From an uncultured Prevotella sp. (GTDB taxonomy: Bacteria; Bacteroidota; Bacteroidia; Bacteroidales; Bacteroidaceae), in assembly GCA_946624005.1 (NCBI GenBank), contig CAMORS010000011.1, forward strand, positions 1 through 52,546: DNA of 52,546 nucleotides, given 5' to 3'. Below are positions 35,842 through 46,189 of this stretch, piece by piece. Position 1 is the stretch's first letter; each line of letters opens with the position of its first letter. A program made the position numbers and the translations under genes. Under the pieces are notes generated by a model. The model searched no databases. It was not told the DNA's origin and saw nothing but the letters and a program-made list of their open reading frames with translations.

Positions 35842-38800
35842 ATGGGAAAAAAGATTACCTCTTTTTTGGTATTTGCAGCCATGTTGTTCGCATTGCCAAT
35901 GAATGCCCAGAGCGTAAAAGCCGTCAAGTCCACTAAGGGCGTGCGGCCTGCTATCTATGTACCGAAAACGGTCAAGAAGCCGCTCACAGTGATTGAAAAG
36001 AAGGAAGCCTCTGAGCCTACGATGCTTCTCACAGCCGTTGAGAAGGCACAGGCCGAGAAGGAAGCCTATGTGACCAAGATGACCGAACAGACGATTGGCC
36101 ACAAGCTCGTCAAGGAGACGCGCAACCGTCTTGACTTGAGCGTCAAGAACAATCCTCTCAAGAAAAATGTTATCCGCCGTGCCGGTGAGGTGGTCGATGC
36201 CAACGGTATCATCACATCACCCGCCGAAGGCACCGAGATTCACTATACCCGTAGCGGTGTAGGACTCTCATGGAACGATGGCACCAGTGCATACGATCAG
36301 GTAGAAGCTACTGGCGATCTGCTCATGGTCGAGTGTGAGGACGGCACGGTCTATATTAAGGATGTCATCTCGCAGTTCAAGCCCGGCACATACGTGAAGG
36401 GTACGAAGGAAGGCAATACCATCACAATCCCAACCGGACAGGTGATCTACTACAATAGCAATTATAGCCTTTCCTACTTCCTTGCATGGGGCGACACTGA
36501 TGGAGCCGGTGACTATACTTACGATTCGACTGCCGACGCCATTACCTTCACCATTGATGGTGACGTCATCTCATTGAACGGGTCAAGCATCGATCGCGTC
36601 ATTGCTCCGTTCTACACCTACCAGGGAAATACGTATTGCGCATCGGCTGAGTTCAATACGGTATGGACCCTCAATGAGGAATGGGAACCGCTGGTTATCA
36701 ACGAAGAACTTGTCACTCTCCCTGCTGGCGTCGAGGCTGAACAGTGGTTTGCCACTGGTGCTGATCATGCAGGTGCAGCATTCAACCGCAGTGCTCAAGT
36801 TGCATTCGATGGCACTGATGTCTATGTGTCTGGCTTGTTCAGCAACTTCCCCAATGCATTTATCAAGGGTACGCTTGAAGGAACAAAGGTGACCTTCAAA
36901 GGCTTGCAGTTTATCGGAACTTACAGTAGTACATATAATATGTATGCCGTAGGTGTAAACAGCAGCAATGATATGGACAATTTCACCATGACCTACGATG
37001 AAGAAGCCCAAACGCTTACTTCCGACATGGGAATCGTGGCTAATGCTGCCACCGACAGACTCTACTATCTGGAGTGGATTGACAACGTAACGCTCAATGG
37101 TGGACCTTACGAGGAGCCGACCATCGTGACGGGCGATCCTGTTGAGGTGCCTTACACCAACGACTTCGCCGATGATGCCGCCTTCGCACAGTTTGGTGTC
37201 TACGATGCCAACATGGACGCCAACACCTGGGCCCTGTACAGTGGTGCCGCACGCTATCTGTATAGCTCTACAAACAATGCCGACGACTGGCTCGTATCGC
37301 CCCCCATCAAGCTGTTGGCTGGCCAGAAGTATCGCTTCGCCATTGACACATGGGCACAGAGCGCTACTTATGCTGAGCGCGTCGAGGTGCTGATGGGCAC
37401 TGAGGCCAAGGCTTCTGCCTTCACCACACAGGTGATTGAGCCCACGGATGTGGACTACGCATCTACTGCTCCGAAGACCCTTGAGAATGCAAACGTCGAG
37501 GTAGAGGAAGACGGCTACTACTACTTCGCTGTCCACGCTATCTCTGACGCTGACAAATGGGCTCTCTTCGTTGACAACTTTGTCGTAGAGGCTGGCGCCG
37601 GTGCTAATGCTCCCGCAGCTGTCACCAACCTCGCTGCTACCCCTTATGACGAAACGATAGGTGCTACCATCACCTTCACTGCTCCGACAATGACCGTCAG
37701 CGGTACTGAACTGGCAGGAAGCGCCATGACCATCGAGCTGCAGCGCGATGGCACCGTCATCAACACCTTCGAGGGCGTCACTCCGGGACAGGAGCTGAGC
37801 TACGAAGATGCCGACGAGACACTCACCCCAGGCAACCACACCTACACCGTCATCCCCTCTAACGAGGAGGGTGCAGGCGAAAAGGCCGAGATCACCGTGT
37901 TCCTCTCGCAGACACTCAACATCCCGTTCACCATCGACATGACAGCCCAGGAGTCGCTTGCCGGCTTCAACATCGTCGATAACAATGCCGACGGCACCAC
38001 ATGGAAGTGGGGCGACAGCTACAACTGCATCATGTACGGCTACAACTACAGCAACGCTGCCGACGACTACCTCATCTCGTCGCCCATCCGCATGGAGGCT
38101 GGCAAGAACTACAAGGTGGTTGTAGTGGCAAGCTGCTATGGTGAGAACTATCCCGAGAGATTCGAGGTGCTCCTTGGCTCTGAGGCTACCGTGGCTGGTC
38201 TGACAACGACCGTCATCGAGCCCACAGACGTAACTTCGAAGGAAGATACAGAGTATGAGGCAGAGTTCACTGCTCCTGCCGACGGCAAGTTCTATCTGGC
38301 CATCCACGCTATCAGTGACGCCAACCAGTGGAACCTCTACGTCAAGAGCTTCGCTGTTGAGTTCGGACTGGTTGACACCGACATCGACGCTGTGACCGAC
38401 TTCACCGTCACTCCGGGCGAGCAGGGTGCCCTGAGCGCTACTGTCAGCTTCACTGCACCGACGAAGAACATCGGTGGTGCCGACCTGACTGAGAATATCG
38501 CAGCCATCGAGATTCTGCGCGATGGTGAGACCATCCAGACCTTCAACGATGTTGCTCCTGGCACCGACGTGACCTTCAACGACGCCGACGAGGCGCTGAC
38601 CAACGGCAACCACACCTATCAGGTCATCCCGTACAACGCTGAGGGCAAGCCCGGACGCAAGAGCGACAAGGTGTCCGTATTCATCGGCGTCGACGCTCCG
38701 CAGCCCGTTCCCAGCCTGGCAACCATCGACGGTGGCGACTACATCGTCTTCTCGTGGGAGCCTGTTGCTGAAGAGGGTGTCAATGGCGGATACGTCAATA

Positions 38801-40791
38801 CCGAAAAGGTGGGCTACTCTATCTGGACAATGGCTCTGTTCGACTTCATGGGTATGTTCACTTACTGGGATGTCGACGAGCAGCTCGACTCTGTGGTCGG
38901 CAAGACCAAGACCGTTGTTGACTTCGATACCGAGGCTGGCGACGTGCAGGAGCTCAAGCCCTTCGCCATCATCCCGGCTACCGAGGCTGGCGAGGCTGAG
39001 TACACCACGACACAGATGTTCGTAGGCCCGGCTTACGACGGACTGGAGGAACACTTCGCAGGTGGCAAGATCGCTTACAACACATGGACATTCTCGACAA
39101 CCGACACGGACAGCGAGGATACTGGTGCTTACTTCAATGAGGATTCGTCCGACGGCGACGGCTACTCTATCCTGCTCTTCGTCGAGAACGCTGGCAACAC
39201 TCTGGATCTCACACCGGGTAAGGTGAAGATTCCTGAGGGAGCAACCAACCCCGTCCTGCTGTTCGACTATCAGAATCCTGACGCAGCCAACAGCCTGCAG
39301 GTGAACATCGAGATGCCCGACGGCTCGGTCGATGAGATCGCACTGAACGGCTCTGGCGAAGGCTGGCAGCCCGCTAAGATCAACCTGATGAAGTACGCCA
39401 GCCAGCGCTACATCATCATCCGCTTCGTAGGCAACTTCGTCAACGCAGGCAATATCGCTCTTGACAACATCTTGGTTTACGACCAGCTCGAGTACAACCT
39501 CGTGGCTGACATCACAGCTCCGAAGAGCCTCGTGCTCGGTAAGGAGGCTCCTGTGAAGATCTCGCTCCGCAACATGGGCGCTAACGCAGCCGACGGCTAC
39601 ACCGTGAAGCTGTTCGCCAACGACGAGGAGATTGAGATGGCCGACGCGGAGTTCGCTACCATCGAGTCGCTCGCTAATGCTGAGTTCGACGCTACGTTCC
39701 CGACAACCGTCTTCGACGAGGCCGGCACCGTGACGCTCCGCGCTGAGGTAGAGTACGACCTCGACCTTGATGAGGACGACAACGTGGCCGAGGCCACCAT
39801 CGAGGTGACCGCTCCTACAGTGGCCGCTCCGCTCACACTCACTGCTACTGCCAACGGCACAAAGGCCGACCTCGAGTGGACTGTTAATGATGAAGGCGCT
39901 GCAGAGGAAGTGACCGAGGACTTCGAGTCGTACGAGGCATTCTCCATCGAGGGTTGGGGCGAGTGGACAACCGCTTGCAACACCGGTGGTGTGACTGGTG
40001 GCATCTGGAACAACTACACCCATCCGCACGCGGGCGAGTCGTTCGCTTACATCGTTACCAACTGGGCTTCTGTTGAAATCGCTTCTTCGGAAGGCTTTGA
40101 GCTGCCGCACTCTGGCGACCAGGCTCTCTCGAATGTCTATGCTTACGAGGGAGAGACCTTCCTGACCAACGACAACTGGCTCATCTCGCCTGCTCTGCCG
40201 GGCATCGCTCAGACCATCAAGTTCTGGGCTAAGAGCTGCACCGACGAGTACGGCGGTCTGGAGACCTACGAGGTGCTCTACTCTACCACCGACACCGAGA
40301 CTGCAAGCTTCACGAAGGTGGCCGATGTTGAGGCTCCGTTAGAGTGGACTGAGTTCACTGCCGACCTGCCCGAGGGATCGAAGTACTTCGCTATCCGCAA
40401 CACCACCAACGGCGAATTCGCATTCGTCGGAATGCTCGACGACATCACCTACATGACAGGTGCTTCTTCTTGCGACGCCTTCAACATCTACGTTGACGAG
40501 GTGCTCGTAGGCTCTGTCGAGGGTGGCGTGCTGACCTTCACCACCGACGTGCTGCCCGCTGGCGAGCATAAGGTGTCTGTGACAGCCGTCTACGGCGATG
40601 TTGAGTCGCTCCCAGTCGACGCTACCGTCACCATCGAGGTGGCTACAGCTATCGAGGAGGTCATCAATGCCGAAAGCCTGCAGAACGTCTTCCGCTTCAA
40701 TGGTGTGAAGGTTCGCTCGAATGCTGAGACAACGAAGGATCTCCAGAAGGGTGCTTACATCATCAACAACAAGAAGGTTGTCGTGAAGTAA
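35842..40791 (+). CDS. Large secreted adhesin-like multidomain protein with C-terminal sorting tail
   Basis: A protein of 1649 residues. The start is the ATG at 35842 because the signal peptide (MGKKITSFLVFAAMLFALPM) begins there. Two repeats of a cleaved-adhesin/choice-of-anchor-like domain plus a fibronectin-III-like domain lie at about 436-690 and 694-949, followed by another Fn3-like domain (954-1061), an adhesin-like domain (1065-1220), a CARDB-like beta domain (1218-1325) and a further cleaved-adhesin domain (1360-1545). The last 45 residues end GAYIINNKKVVVK, as in type IX-secreted proteins. The two N-terminal repeats are clearly related. It is strongly acidic, as expected of a surface protein. 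Domain names are by eye; the target is unknown. Confidence 0.85.
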   Translation: MGKKITSFLVFAAMLFALPMNAQSVKAVKSTKGVRPAIYVPKTVKKPLTVIEKKEASEPTMLLTAVEKAQAEKEAYVTKMTEQTIGHKLVKETRNRLDLSVKNNPLKKNVIRRAGEVVDANGIITSPAEGTEIHYTRSGVGLSWNDGTSAYDQVEATGDLLMVECEDGTVYIKDVISQFKPGTYVKGTKEGNTITIPTGQVIYYNSNYSLSYFLAWGDTDGAGDYTYDSTADAITFTIDGDVISLNGSSIDRVIAPFYTYQGNTYCASAEFNTVWTLNEEWEPLVINEELVTLPAGVEAEQWFATGADHAGAAFNRSAQVAFDGTDVYVSGLFSNFPNAFIKGTLEGTKVTFKGLQFIGTYSSTYNMYAVGVNSSNDMDNFTMTYDEEAQTLTSDMGIVANAATDRLYYLEWIDNVTLNGGPYEEPTIVTGDPVEVPYTNDFADDAAFAQFGVYDANMDANTWALYSGAARYLYSSTNNADDWLVSPPIKLLAGQKYRFAIDTWAQSATYAERVEVLMGTEAKASAFTTQVIEPTDVDYASTAPKTLENANVEVEEDGYYYFAVHAISDADKWALFVDNFVVEAGAGANAPAAVTNLAATPYDETIGATITFTAPTMTVSGTELAGSAMTIELQRDGTVINTFEGVTPGQELSYEDADETLTPGNHTYTVIPSNEEGAGEKAEITVFLSQTLNIPFTIDMTAQESLAGFNIVDNNADGTTWKWGDSYNCIMYGYNYSNAADDYLISSPIRMEAGKNYKVVVVASCYGENYPERFEVLLGSEATVAGLTTTVIEPTDVTSKEDTEYEAEFTAPADGKFYLAIHAISDANQWNLYVKSFAVEFGLVDTDIDAVTDFTVTPGEQGALSATVSFTAPTKNIGGADLTENIAAIEILRDGETIQTFNDVAPGTDVTFNDADEALTNGNHTYQVIPYNAEGKPGRKSDKVSVFIGVDAPQPVPSLATIDGGDYIVFSWEPVAEEGVNGGYVNTEKVGYSIWTMALFDFMGMFTYWDVDEQLDSVVGKTKTVVDFDTEAGDVQELKPFAIIPATEAGEAEYTTTQMFVGPAYDGLEEHFAGGKIAYNTWTFSTTDTDSEDTGAYFNEDSSDGDGYSILLFVENAGNTLDLTPGKVKIPEGATNPVLLFDYQNPDAANSLQVNIEMPDGSVDEIALNGSGEGWQPAKINLMKYASQRYIIIRFVGNFVNAGNIALDNILVYDQLEYNLVADITAPKSLVLGKEAPVKISLRNMGANAADGYTVKLFANDEEIEMADAEFATIESLANAEFDATFPTTVFDEAGTVTLRAEVEYDLDLDEDDNVAEATIEVTAPTVAAPLTLTATANGTKADLEWTVNDEGAAEEVTEDFESYEAFSIEGWGEWTTACNTGGVTGGIWNNYTHPHAGESFAYIVTNWASVEIASSEGFELPHSGDQALSNVYAYEGETFLTNDNWLISPALPGIAQTIKFWAKSCTDEYGGLETYEVLYSTTDTETASFTKVADVEAPLEWTEFTADLPEGSKYFAIRNTTNGEFAFVGMLDDITYMTGASSCDAFNIYVDEVLVGSVEGGVLTFTTDVLPAGEHKVSVTAVYGDVESLPVDATVTIEVATAIEEVINAESLQNVFRFNGVKVRSNAETTKDLQKGAYIINNKKVVVK

Positions 40792-40828
40792 CCATGTGGA
40801 GAGAATAAGTAACTCCCAAACCTAAACG

Positions 40829-40868
40829 TGAGGATGCGTGTCGTCTGAAGGCGCGCATCCTCTTTTCC
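40829..40868 (+). terminator. Intrinsic terminator of the adhesin-like gene
   Basis: The stem GAGGATGCG(T)G with CGCGCATCCTC encloses a 10-base loop and is followed by TTTTC. It lies about 40 bp after the stop codon. Confidence 0.8.
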
Positions 40869-40928
40869 CGTCTTTATCTCAATATCCCCAGTAAGTTTCA
40901 ACTTATCATCCAAAAAGAAGAAAGAAGA

Positions 40929-43466
40929 ATGAACAAACAACTTCTGCCCATGGCAATGATGCTCCTCCTGACCGCTGGACAGGCTGAGGCAGCACCACGC
41001 ACGAAGGCACAGATACAGCAACTGGCCCAACAGGCTCTCAACAGCAAGGCCATCAGGCTGCAGACGCCAAAGAAAAACACAACACTAAGCGAACTGAAGG
41101 CTACAGACACCTACACCGTCCTCGGATACGAAGAGGGCGGCTATGCCATCGTTTCGAACGACGACCTGCTGCCCGAGGTGTTAGGCATGTCGGCATCAAA
41201 GTTTAAGGAAAACAACAACCCCAACTTCGAGTGGTGGCTCACAATGGTGGACGAGGCCGCGCAGCATGTGGTGCGCAACGGCATCCTCCATGCCACTCCG
41301 AAACCAGGCGAGCTGGGATTCGAAGAGAACGTCGGACCGCTGCTCACCACGAAGTGGGACCAGGAAGAACCATACAACAACTACTGTCCCGGCTCGGGAT
41401 GGAGCAAGTGTCTCACAGGCTGTGTCGCTACGGCAATGGCTCAGGTGCTCAACTACCACAAAATGCCCGAACACGGCATCGGCACACGCACCATCTATTA
41501 CGAAGGTCAAGCCGTGACAGCCAATTTCGGTGAGCATTACTACGACTGGGACAACATGCTCGACATCTACTCCTACGGCAGTTACAACGATGCACAGGCC
41601 GACGCTGTGGCAACGCTCATGCGCGACTGCGGCGTGGCTGCCAACATGCAGTATGGCACATCGGCTGAGGGTGGCAGCGGCGCCTATTCGCAGGATGCGG
41701 CCGAGGGACTGCGCATCTACTTCGGACTGGAGGAGGCGCAGTGCATGGAGCGCGACTATTACACCGACCAGCAATGGATGGACATGGTCTACAAAGAGAT
41801 CTCAGAGAACGGGCCCATCTACTATGGCGGCTCCGACATGCGACCCTCCGTATGGGGCGGCCATGCCTTCGTACTCGACGGCTACAACGCCCAAGGCCTG
41901 GTCTACGTCAACTGGGGATGGAGCGGCGACGACGACGGACCCTACGACATCTCGCTGCTCAACCCGTCGTACTACCAGTTCGACTCGCAGCAGGACATGA
42001 TCATCGGACTGCAGCACGAGGATCCCGTACAGGTGGTCGACAAGGAGATTGCTCTTGCCGAAGCCGGTACACTGGCCCAGGTTGTTGAGGAACAGACAGC
42101 TGACGAAAACATCATGATAGGCCAGCTGAAGGTGTCGGGCAACATCAACAGCGACGACCTGCGCTACATCCGCGAACAGGCGGGCTGCGACGTCCTGGGC
42201 GAGAACACCAAGGGACGCCTCACCGTGCTCGACCTCTCGGAGGCTCGCTTCGTTGAGGGCGGCGCCCCCTATCTCACCATGGGCAACGCCAACCTCGTCA
42301 CCGGCAACGACATCCTGCCCGAACGTGCCTTCTACGGATGCAAGAAGCTCAAGACGGTGCGCCTGCCCAAGGGACTTCATGAATTCGGCAGAGGAGCCTT
42401 CGCCCTCTGCTCGCAGCTCTCCGAGCTCGACTTCACTCCCGCCGAGGATGTCGACTTCGTGATGGACGGCAACTATATCTGGAGCACCGACCACACTGAG
42501 CTCATCGCCATCCTGCCCATGCAGAAGGGCGACATCGAACTGCCGCACGAGGTGACAACCATCGGCGACTATGCACTCTCGGGCTGCGCAAACATTTCGA
42601 AAGTGTACATCCCCGCCTCTGTCACAACCATCGGCCGCGAGGCCATGCACGGATGCTCGTCGCTCGGCGAGATACGCGTCTTCGGCAAGGAGATTCCAAC
42701 GCTTGCCGGACCTGGTGTGTTCGACGGCGTCTCGAAGACCAACTGCACGCTCTACGTGCGCAGTGGCATGAAGACAAAGTATTCGAAGCTGGCACAGTGG
42801 CGCGACTTCGTTGACAACGGACGCGACAACATCGTGGAGTTCGGCACGACCATCAAGGCACGCAATGCAGCCCGCGAATACGGTCAGGACAACCCCGTGC
42901 TGGGCTATCAGATAAAGGGCGACCACGTCACCGGAACGCCGGTCATCACCTGTGAGGCCGACCGCCACTCGCCTGCCGGACGCTACGTCATCCATATCGA
43001 GGCCGGCACCATCGACAATGAGGCCGTCGACTTCGAGGACGGCTACCTCGTGGTGAAGAAGGCCACGCTGACGGCTACGGTGCAGAACGCTGAACGCGAG
43101 CAGTATCAGGAGAATCCGGAGTTTGAGATCAGCTATCGCGGGTTCCGCAACGGCGACAAGGCCGACTGCCTCGATGTACCGCCCGTGGTGACGACAGAAG
43201 CCACACCGGAAAGCGAAGTGGGTGAATATGTGCTGACCCTGACGGGTGGCGAGGACGACTGCTACGAGTTCTCGTTCGTCGACGGTGTGCTGACCGTCAC
43301 GGAGAGTACCGTGCCGCCCATCCCGACAGCTATCTCTGCCGTCGCTATCGACGAGCTGTTCGGAACGGCTGAGGTGTTCGACCTGCAGGGACGACGCGTC
43401 AACACGACGAACAATCTGCCCGCCGGCATCTACGTCGTCAACGGACGGAAGATTGTTGTTCGCTAA
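40929..43466 (+). CDS. C10-family (streptopain-like) cysteine peptidase with leucine-rich repeats
   Basis: An 845-residue secreted protease: signal peptide (about 1-21), inhibitory propeptide-like segment (about 22-130), then the peptidase core with catalytic C165 (CLTGCVATAMAQV) and H312 (WGGHAFVLDGY). Residues about 385-610 are BspA-type LRR_5 repeats (GDYALSGCANISKVYIPASVTTIG). Two MBG-like beta domains follow (about 640-800), and the C-terminus ends GIYVVNGRKIVVR, a type IX sorting-type tail. Prevotella interpain A is a relative. It probably degrades host or dietary protein, supplying peptides to the neighbouring uptake system; this link is inference. Confidence 0.92.
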   Translation: MNKQLLPMAMMLLLTAGQAEAAPRTKAQIQQLAQQALNSKAIRLQTPKKNTTLSELKATDTYTVLGYEEGGYAIVSNDDLLPEVLGMSASKFKENNNPNFEWWLTMVDEAAQHVVRNGILHATPKPGELGFEENVGPLLTTKWDQEEPYNNYCPGSGWSKCLTGCVATAMAQVLNYHKMPEHGIGTRTIYYEGQAVTANFGEHYYDWDNMLDIYSYGSYNDAQADAVATLMRDCGVAANMQYGTSAEGGSGAYSQDAAEGLRIYFGLEEAQCMERDYYTDQQWMDMVYKEISENGPIYYGGSDMRPSVWGGHAFVLDGYNAQGLVYVNWGWSGDDDGPYDISLLNPSYYQFDSQQDMIIGLQHEDPVQVVDKEIALAEAGTLAQVVEEQTADENIMIGQLKVSGNINSDDLRYIREQAGCDVLGENTKGRLTVLDLSEARFVEGGAPYLTMGNANLVTGNDILPERAFYGCKKLKTVRLPKGLHEFGRGAFALCSQLSELDFTPAEDVDFVMDGNYIWSTDHTELIAILPMQKGDIELPHEVTTIGDYALSGCANISKVYIPASVTTIGREAMHGCSSLGEIRVFGKEIPTLAGPGVFDGVSKTNCTLYVRSGMKTKYSKLAQWRDFVDNGRDNIVEFGTTIKARNAAREYGQDNPVLGYQIKGDHVTGTPVITCEADRHSPAGRYVIHIEAGTIDNEAVDFEDGYLVVKKATLTATVQNAEREQYQENPEFEISYRGFRNGDKADCLDVPPVVTTEATPESEVGEYVLTLTGGEDDCYEFSFVDGVLTVTESTVPPIPTAISAVAIDELFGTAEVFDLQGRRVNTTNNLPAGIYVVNGRKIVVR

Positions 43467-43510
43467 CCGTAACAACCAACGAGCAACAACCCCACAACTT
43501 TAACTTTCAA

Positions 43511-43547
43511 GAAAAGCCGCAGACGCCCAAGTCGTTTGCGGCTTTTT
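43511..43547 (+). terminator. Intrinsic terminator of the C10 peptidase gene
   Basis: AAAAGCCGCA pairs with TTGCGGCTTTT (one mismatch at the stem base), with T run TTTTT. It lies 45 bp after the stop codon and could work in both directions. Confidence 0.88.
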
Positions 43548-43580
43548 CTGACAACTTCTACACTTCCCGTCCCCGTTCCG

Positions 43581-43644
43581 TGTCAGATTGTCAGTTGTCT
43601 GACAGATTTCCCGTCATCATTGCCATGCTGGCATACGATTTGCT
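43581..43644 (+). promoter_or_regulatory. Sigma-54-like promoter and upstream inverted repeat for dnaK
   Basis: TGGCATACGATTTGCT (43629-43644) matches the sigma-54 -24/-12 consensus at 10 of 12 defined positions, with exact GG-N10-GC spacing. The inverted repeat TGTCAGA-N10-TCTGACA (43581-43604) ends 25 bp before the GG. No TAnnTTTG box is visible before dnaK. The predicted start site is near 43655, leaving a leader of about 55 nt. The same arrangement occurs before hsp20. Confidence 0.55.
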
Positions 43645-43709
43645 AATGCTTTTTAGCGATAGGAGGATTAACTGTCGGAAAGAAAGTATTAACAAAAAAA
43701 GATAAAACA

Positions 43710-45632
43710 ATGGCAAAAGTAATTGGAATTGACTTAGGAACTACCAACAGCTGCGTAGCCGTATTCGAAGGCAACGAGCCGGTAGTAATCGCTAACAGCG
43801 AAGGTAAGCGCACCACGCCTTCTGTGGTGGGCTTCGTGAAAGACGGCGAGCGCAAGGTGGGCGACCCCGCCAAGCGTCAGGCCATCACCAACCCGAAGAA
43901 CACGGTCTACTCGATCAAGCGCTTCATGGGTGAGAACTGGCAACAGACGGAGAAGGAAATCTCGCGCGTACCTTATACGGTTACGAACGAGAATGGTTAT
44001 CCCCGCGTTGACATCGACGGACGCAAGTACACGCCGCAGGAAATCTCGGCTATGGTGCTGCAGAAGATGAAAAAGACCGCCGAAGACTATCTGGGCGAAG
44101 AGGTGAAGGAAGCTGTCATCACCGTGCCGGCCTACTTCTCTGACTCGCAGCGTCAGGCTACCAAGGAGGCCGGACAGATTGCTGGCCTCGAGGTGAAGCG
44201 TATCGTCAACGAACCGACGGCTGCCGCTCTGGCATACGGTGTTGACAAGGCTAACAAAGACATGAAGATTGCCGTCTTCGACCTCGGTGGCGGTACGTTC
44301 GATATCTCCATCCTGGAGTTCGGCGGCGGTGTCTTCGAGGTGCTCTCCACCAATGGCGACACCCATCTGGGTGGCGACGACTTCGACCAGGTCATCATCG
44401 ACTGGCTCGTACAGGAGTTCAAGAACGACGAGGGTGCCGACCTGAAGGCCGACCCGATGGCCATGCAGCGTCTGAAGGAGGCTGCAGAGAAGGCTAAGAT
44501 TGAGTTGTCGTCGTCTACATCGACAGAGATCAACCTGCCGTATATCATGCCTGTGAACGGTGTGCCTAAGCACTTGGTGAAGACGCTCACACGTGCTAAG
44601 TTCGAACAGCTGGCCCACGACCTCATCCAGGCTTGTCTGGCACCGTGCCAGAAGGCTATGCAGGATGCCAAACTGTCAACAAGTGAGATCGACGAGGTCA
44701 TCCTCGTGGGTGGTTCGAGCCGTATCCCCGCCGTGCAGACACTGGTGAAGAACTACTTCGGCAAAGAGCCGTCGAAGGGTGTCAACCCCGACGAGGTGGT
44801 GGCCGTTGGTGCTGCTATTCAGGGTGCCATCCTGAACAAGGAAGGCGGCGTGGGCGACATCGTGCTGCTCGACGTGACCCCGCTGACACTGGGTATCGAG
44901 ACGCTCGGCGGCGTGATGACCAAGCTCATCGAGGCCAACACCACCATTCCGTGCAAGAAGAGCGAGACCTTCTCGACAGCTGCCGACAACCAGACGGAGG
45001 TGACCATCCACGTGCTGCAGGGTGAGCGCCCGATGGCCGCCCAGAACAAGTCGATCGGACAGTTCAACCTCACCGGCATCGCTCCCGCACGCCGCGGCGT
45101 TCCGCAGATTGAGGTAACCTTCGACATCGATGCCAACGGCATCCTCAAGGTTTCGGCCAAGGATAAGGCCACGGGCAAGGAACAGGCCATCCGCATCGAG
45201 GCCAGCTCTGGTCTCTCGCAGGACGAGATCAACCGCATGAAGGCTGAAGCAGAGGCCAACGCCGAAGCTGACAAGCGCGAACGCGAGAAGATCGACAAGA
45301 TGAACCAGGCCGACTCGATGATCTTCCAGACGGAGACCTTCCTCAACGAGAATGGCGACAAGCTCGGTGCCGACAAGGCCAATGTCGAGCAGGCTGTCCA
45401 GCAGCTGAAGGATGCCCACAAGAGTGGCGACGTAGCTGCCATCGACGCTGCCATCAACAACCTCAACCAGGTGATGCAGGCCGCCTCTGCCAAGATGTAC
45501 CAGCAGGCCGGCGGTGCCCAGCCCGGCGGACAGCAAGCCGGACCCGGCGCAGGCTTCCAGGGCGGACAGCAGACACAAGCCAACGACCCGAATGAGAATA
45601 TCCAGGATGCCGACTTCGAGGAGGTGAAATAA
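43710..45632 (+). CDS. dnaK: Chaperone DnaK (Hsp70)
   Basis: A 640-residue Hsp70. The ATPase domain (1-380) has [21 protein letters not shown] and [11 protein letters not shown]; the linker is [14 protein letters not shown]; the substrate-binding domain and helical lid follow, with a Gly/Gln/Ala-rich tail ending DADFEEVK. No grpE or dnaJ lies beside it, so it is a stand-alone gene here. A strong terminator follows. Confidence 0.97.
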   Translation: MAKVIGIDLGTTNSCVAVFEGNEPVVIANSEGKRTTPSVVGFVKDGERKVGDPAKRQAITNPKNTVYSIKRFMGENWQQTEKEISRVPYTVTNENGYPRVDIDGRKYTPQEISAMVLQKMKKTAEDYLGEEVKEAVITVPAYFSDSQRQATKEAGQIAGLEVKRIVNEPTAAALAYGVDKANKDMKIAVFDLGGGTFDISILEFGGGVFEVLSTNGDTHLGGDDFDQVIIDWLVQEFKNDEGADLKADPMAMQRLKEAAEKAKIELSSSTSTEINLPYIMPVNGVPKHLVKTLTRAKFEQLAHDLIQACLAPCQKAMQDAKLSTSEIDEVILVGGSSRIPAVQTLVKNYFGKEPSKGVNPDEVVAVGAAIQGAILNKEGGVGDIVLLDVTPLTLGIETLGGVMTKLIEANTTIPCKKSETFSTAADNQTEVTIHVLQGERPMAAQNKSIGQFNLTGIAPARRGVPQIEVTFDIDANGILKVSAKDKATGKEQAIRIEASSGLSQDEINRMKAEAEANAEADKREREKIDKMNQADSMIFQTETFLNENGDKLGADKANVEQAVQQLKDAHKSGDVAAIDAAINNLNQVMQAASAKMYQQAGGAQPGGQQAGPGAGFQGGQQTQANDPNENIQDADFEEVK

Positions 45633-45649
45633 CAAATTATTCTTATATA

Positions 45650-45684
45650 GAGTGTAGACGGATTTTCGTCTGCACTCTTTTTTT
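45650..45684 (+). terminator. Intrinsic terminator of dnaK
   Basis: GAGTGTAGACG pairs with CGTCTGCACTC (one T-G pair) across a GATTTT loop, followed by seven Ts. It marks the boundary between the core genes and the accessory region to the right. Confidence 0.92.
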
Positions 45685-45695
45685 AACAAGAAACC

Positions 45696-46067
45696 ATGGC
45701 AACTCGTTCTATTGTACGCATCATTCCGAACAAATCAACGGAACAGAACGCCTGCGCAGAGGCGGAACCAAGTTATATCTATCTCTATCATCACTGGGAT
45801 GGCTCGCCCTCTGGTGTAGGCCGCGAGCTGGAGCTTTTCCTCAGAGGCCGCAACAATGGCGATGCACCCGACGGCACACCCACATGGGATGGCGAGCGCA
45901 TAGCCAAAGAACTGGAGAGCTGCACTTCCGGCTACATTAGGAGCAACGGCAATCACGGCGACGTGGAGTATGGCTACGTCATCGACTGCGCGCGCCGCAC
46001 ACTCACCTGCTATGACCTGGAATTTGGCCGACGCAGCATCGACAATGCCAATGAGATAAAGATGTGA
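45696..46067 (+). CDS. Small hypothetical protein with a YHHWDGxPxGVG motif
   Basis: A 123-residue cytoplasmic protein with no signal peptide. The segment YIYLYHHWDGSPSGVGRELELFL resembles short proteins found in phages and mobile elements, where a CHWDGYPxxVG-type pattern recurs; their function is unknown to me. The second half contains NHGDVEYGYVIDCARRTLTCYDLEFG. It begins only 12 bp after the dnaK terminator and its base composition is still like that of the core genes. Confidence 0.65.
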   Translation: MATRSIVRIIPNKSTEQNACAEAEPSYIYLYHHWDGSPSGVGRELELFLRGRNNGDAPDGTPTWDGERIAKELESCTSGYIRSNGNHGDVEYGYVIDCARRTLTCYDLEFGRRSIDNANEIKM

Positions 46068-46079
46068 TTGGGAGGCTGT

Positions 46080-46087
46080 TATCTTTG
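46080..46087 (+). promoter_or_regulatory. Possible -7 box upstream of the broken gene
   Basis: TATCTTTG fits the -7 consensus, but no TTTG-like box is seen 19-21 bp upstream, so the promoter is tentative. A start site near 46094 would suit the ATG at 46190. Confidence 0.35.
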
Positions 46088-46189
46088 CCTGAACACCTCA
46101 TCCATATTCTTCCAGTTTTTTCAGCAGAACCCTGTACATACTGGTTTTTATCGTGGCAATTGCAGTACCATTGCACAGGACAGTCTGTA

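Noticed and set aside
36583..40110. Reverse-strand open frame of 1175 codons
   Set aside because: It lies entirely antisense to the adhesin-like gene; the product is compositionally odd with no domain. It arises from codon bias in the real gene.
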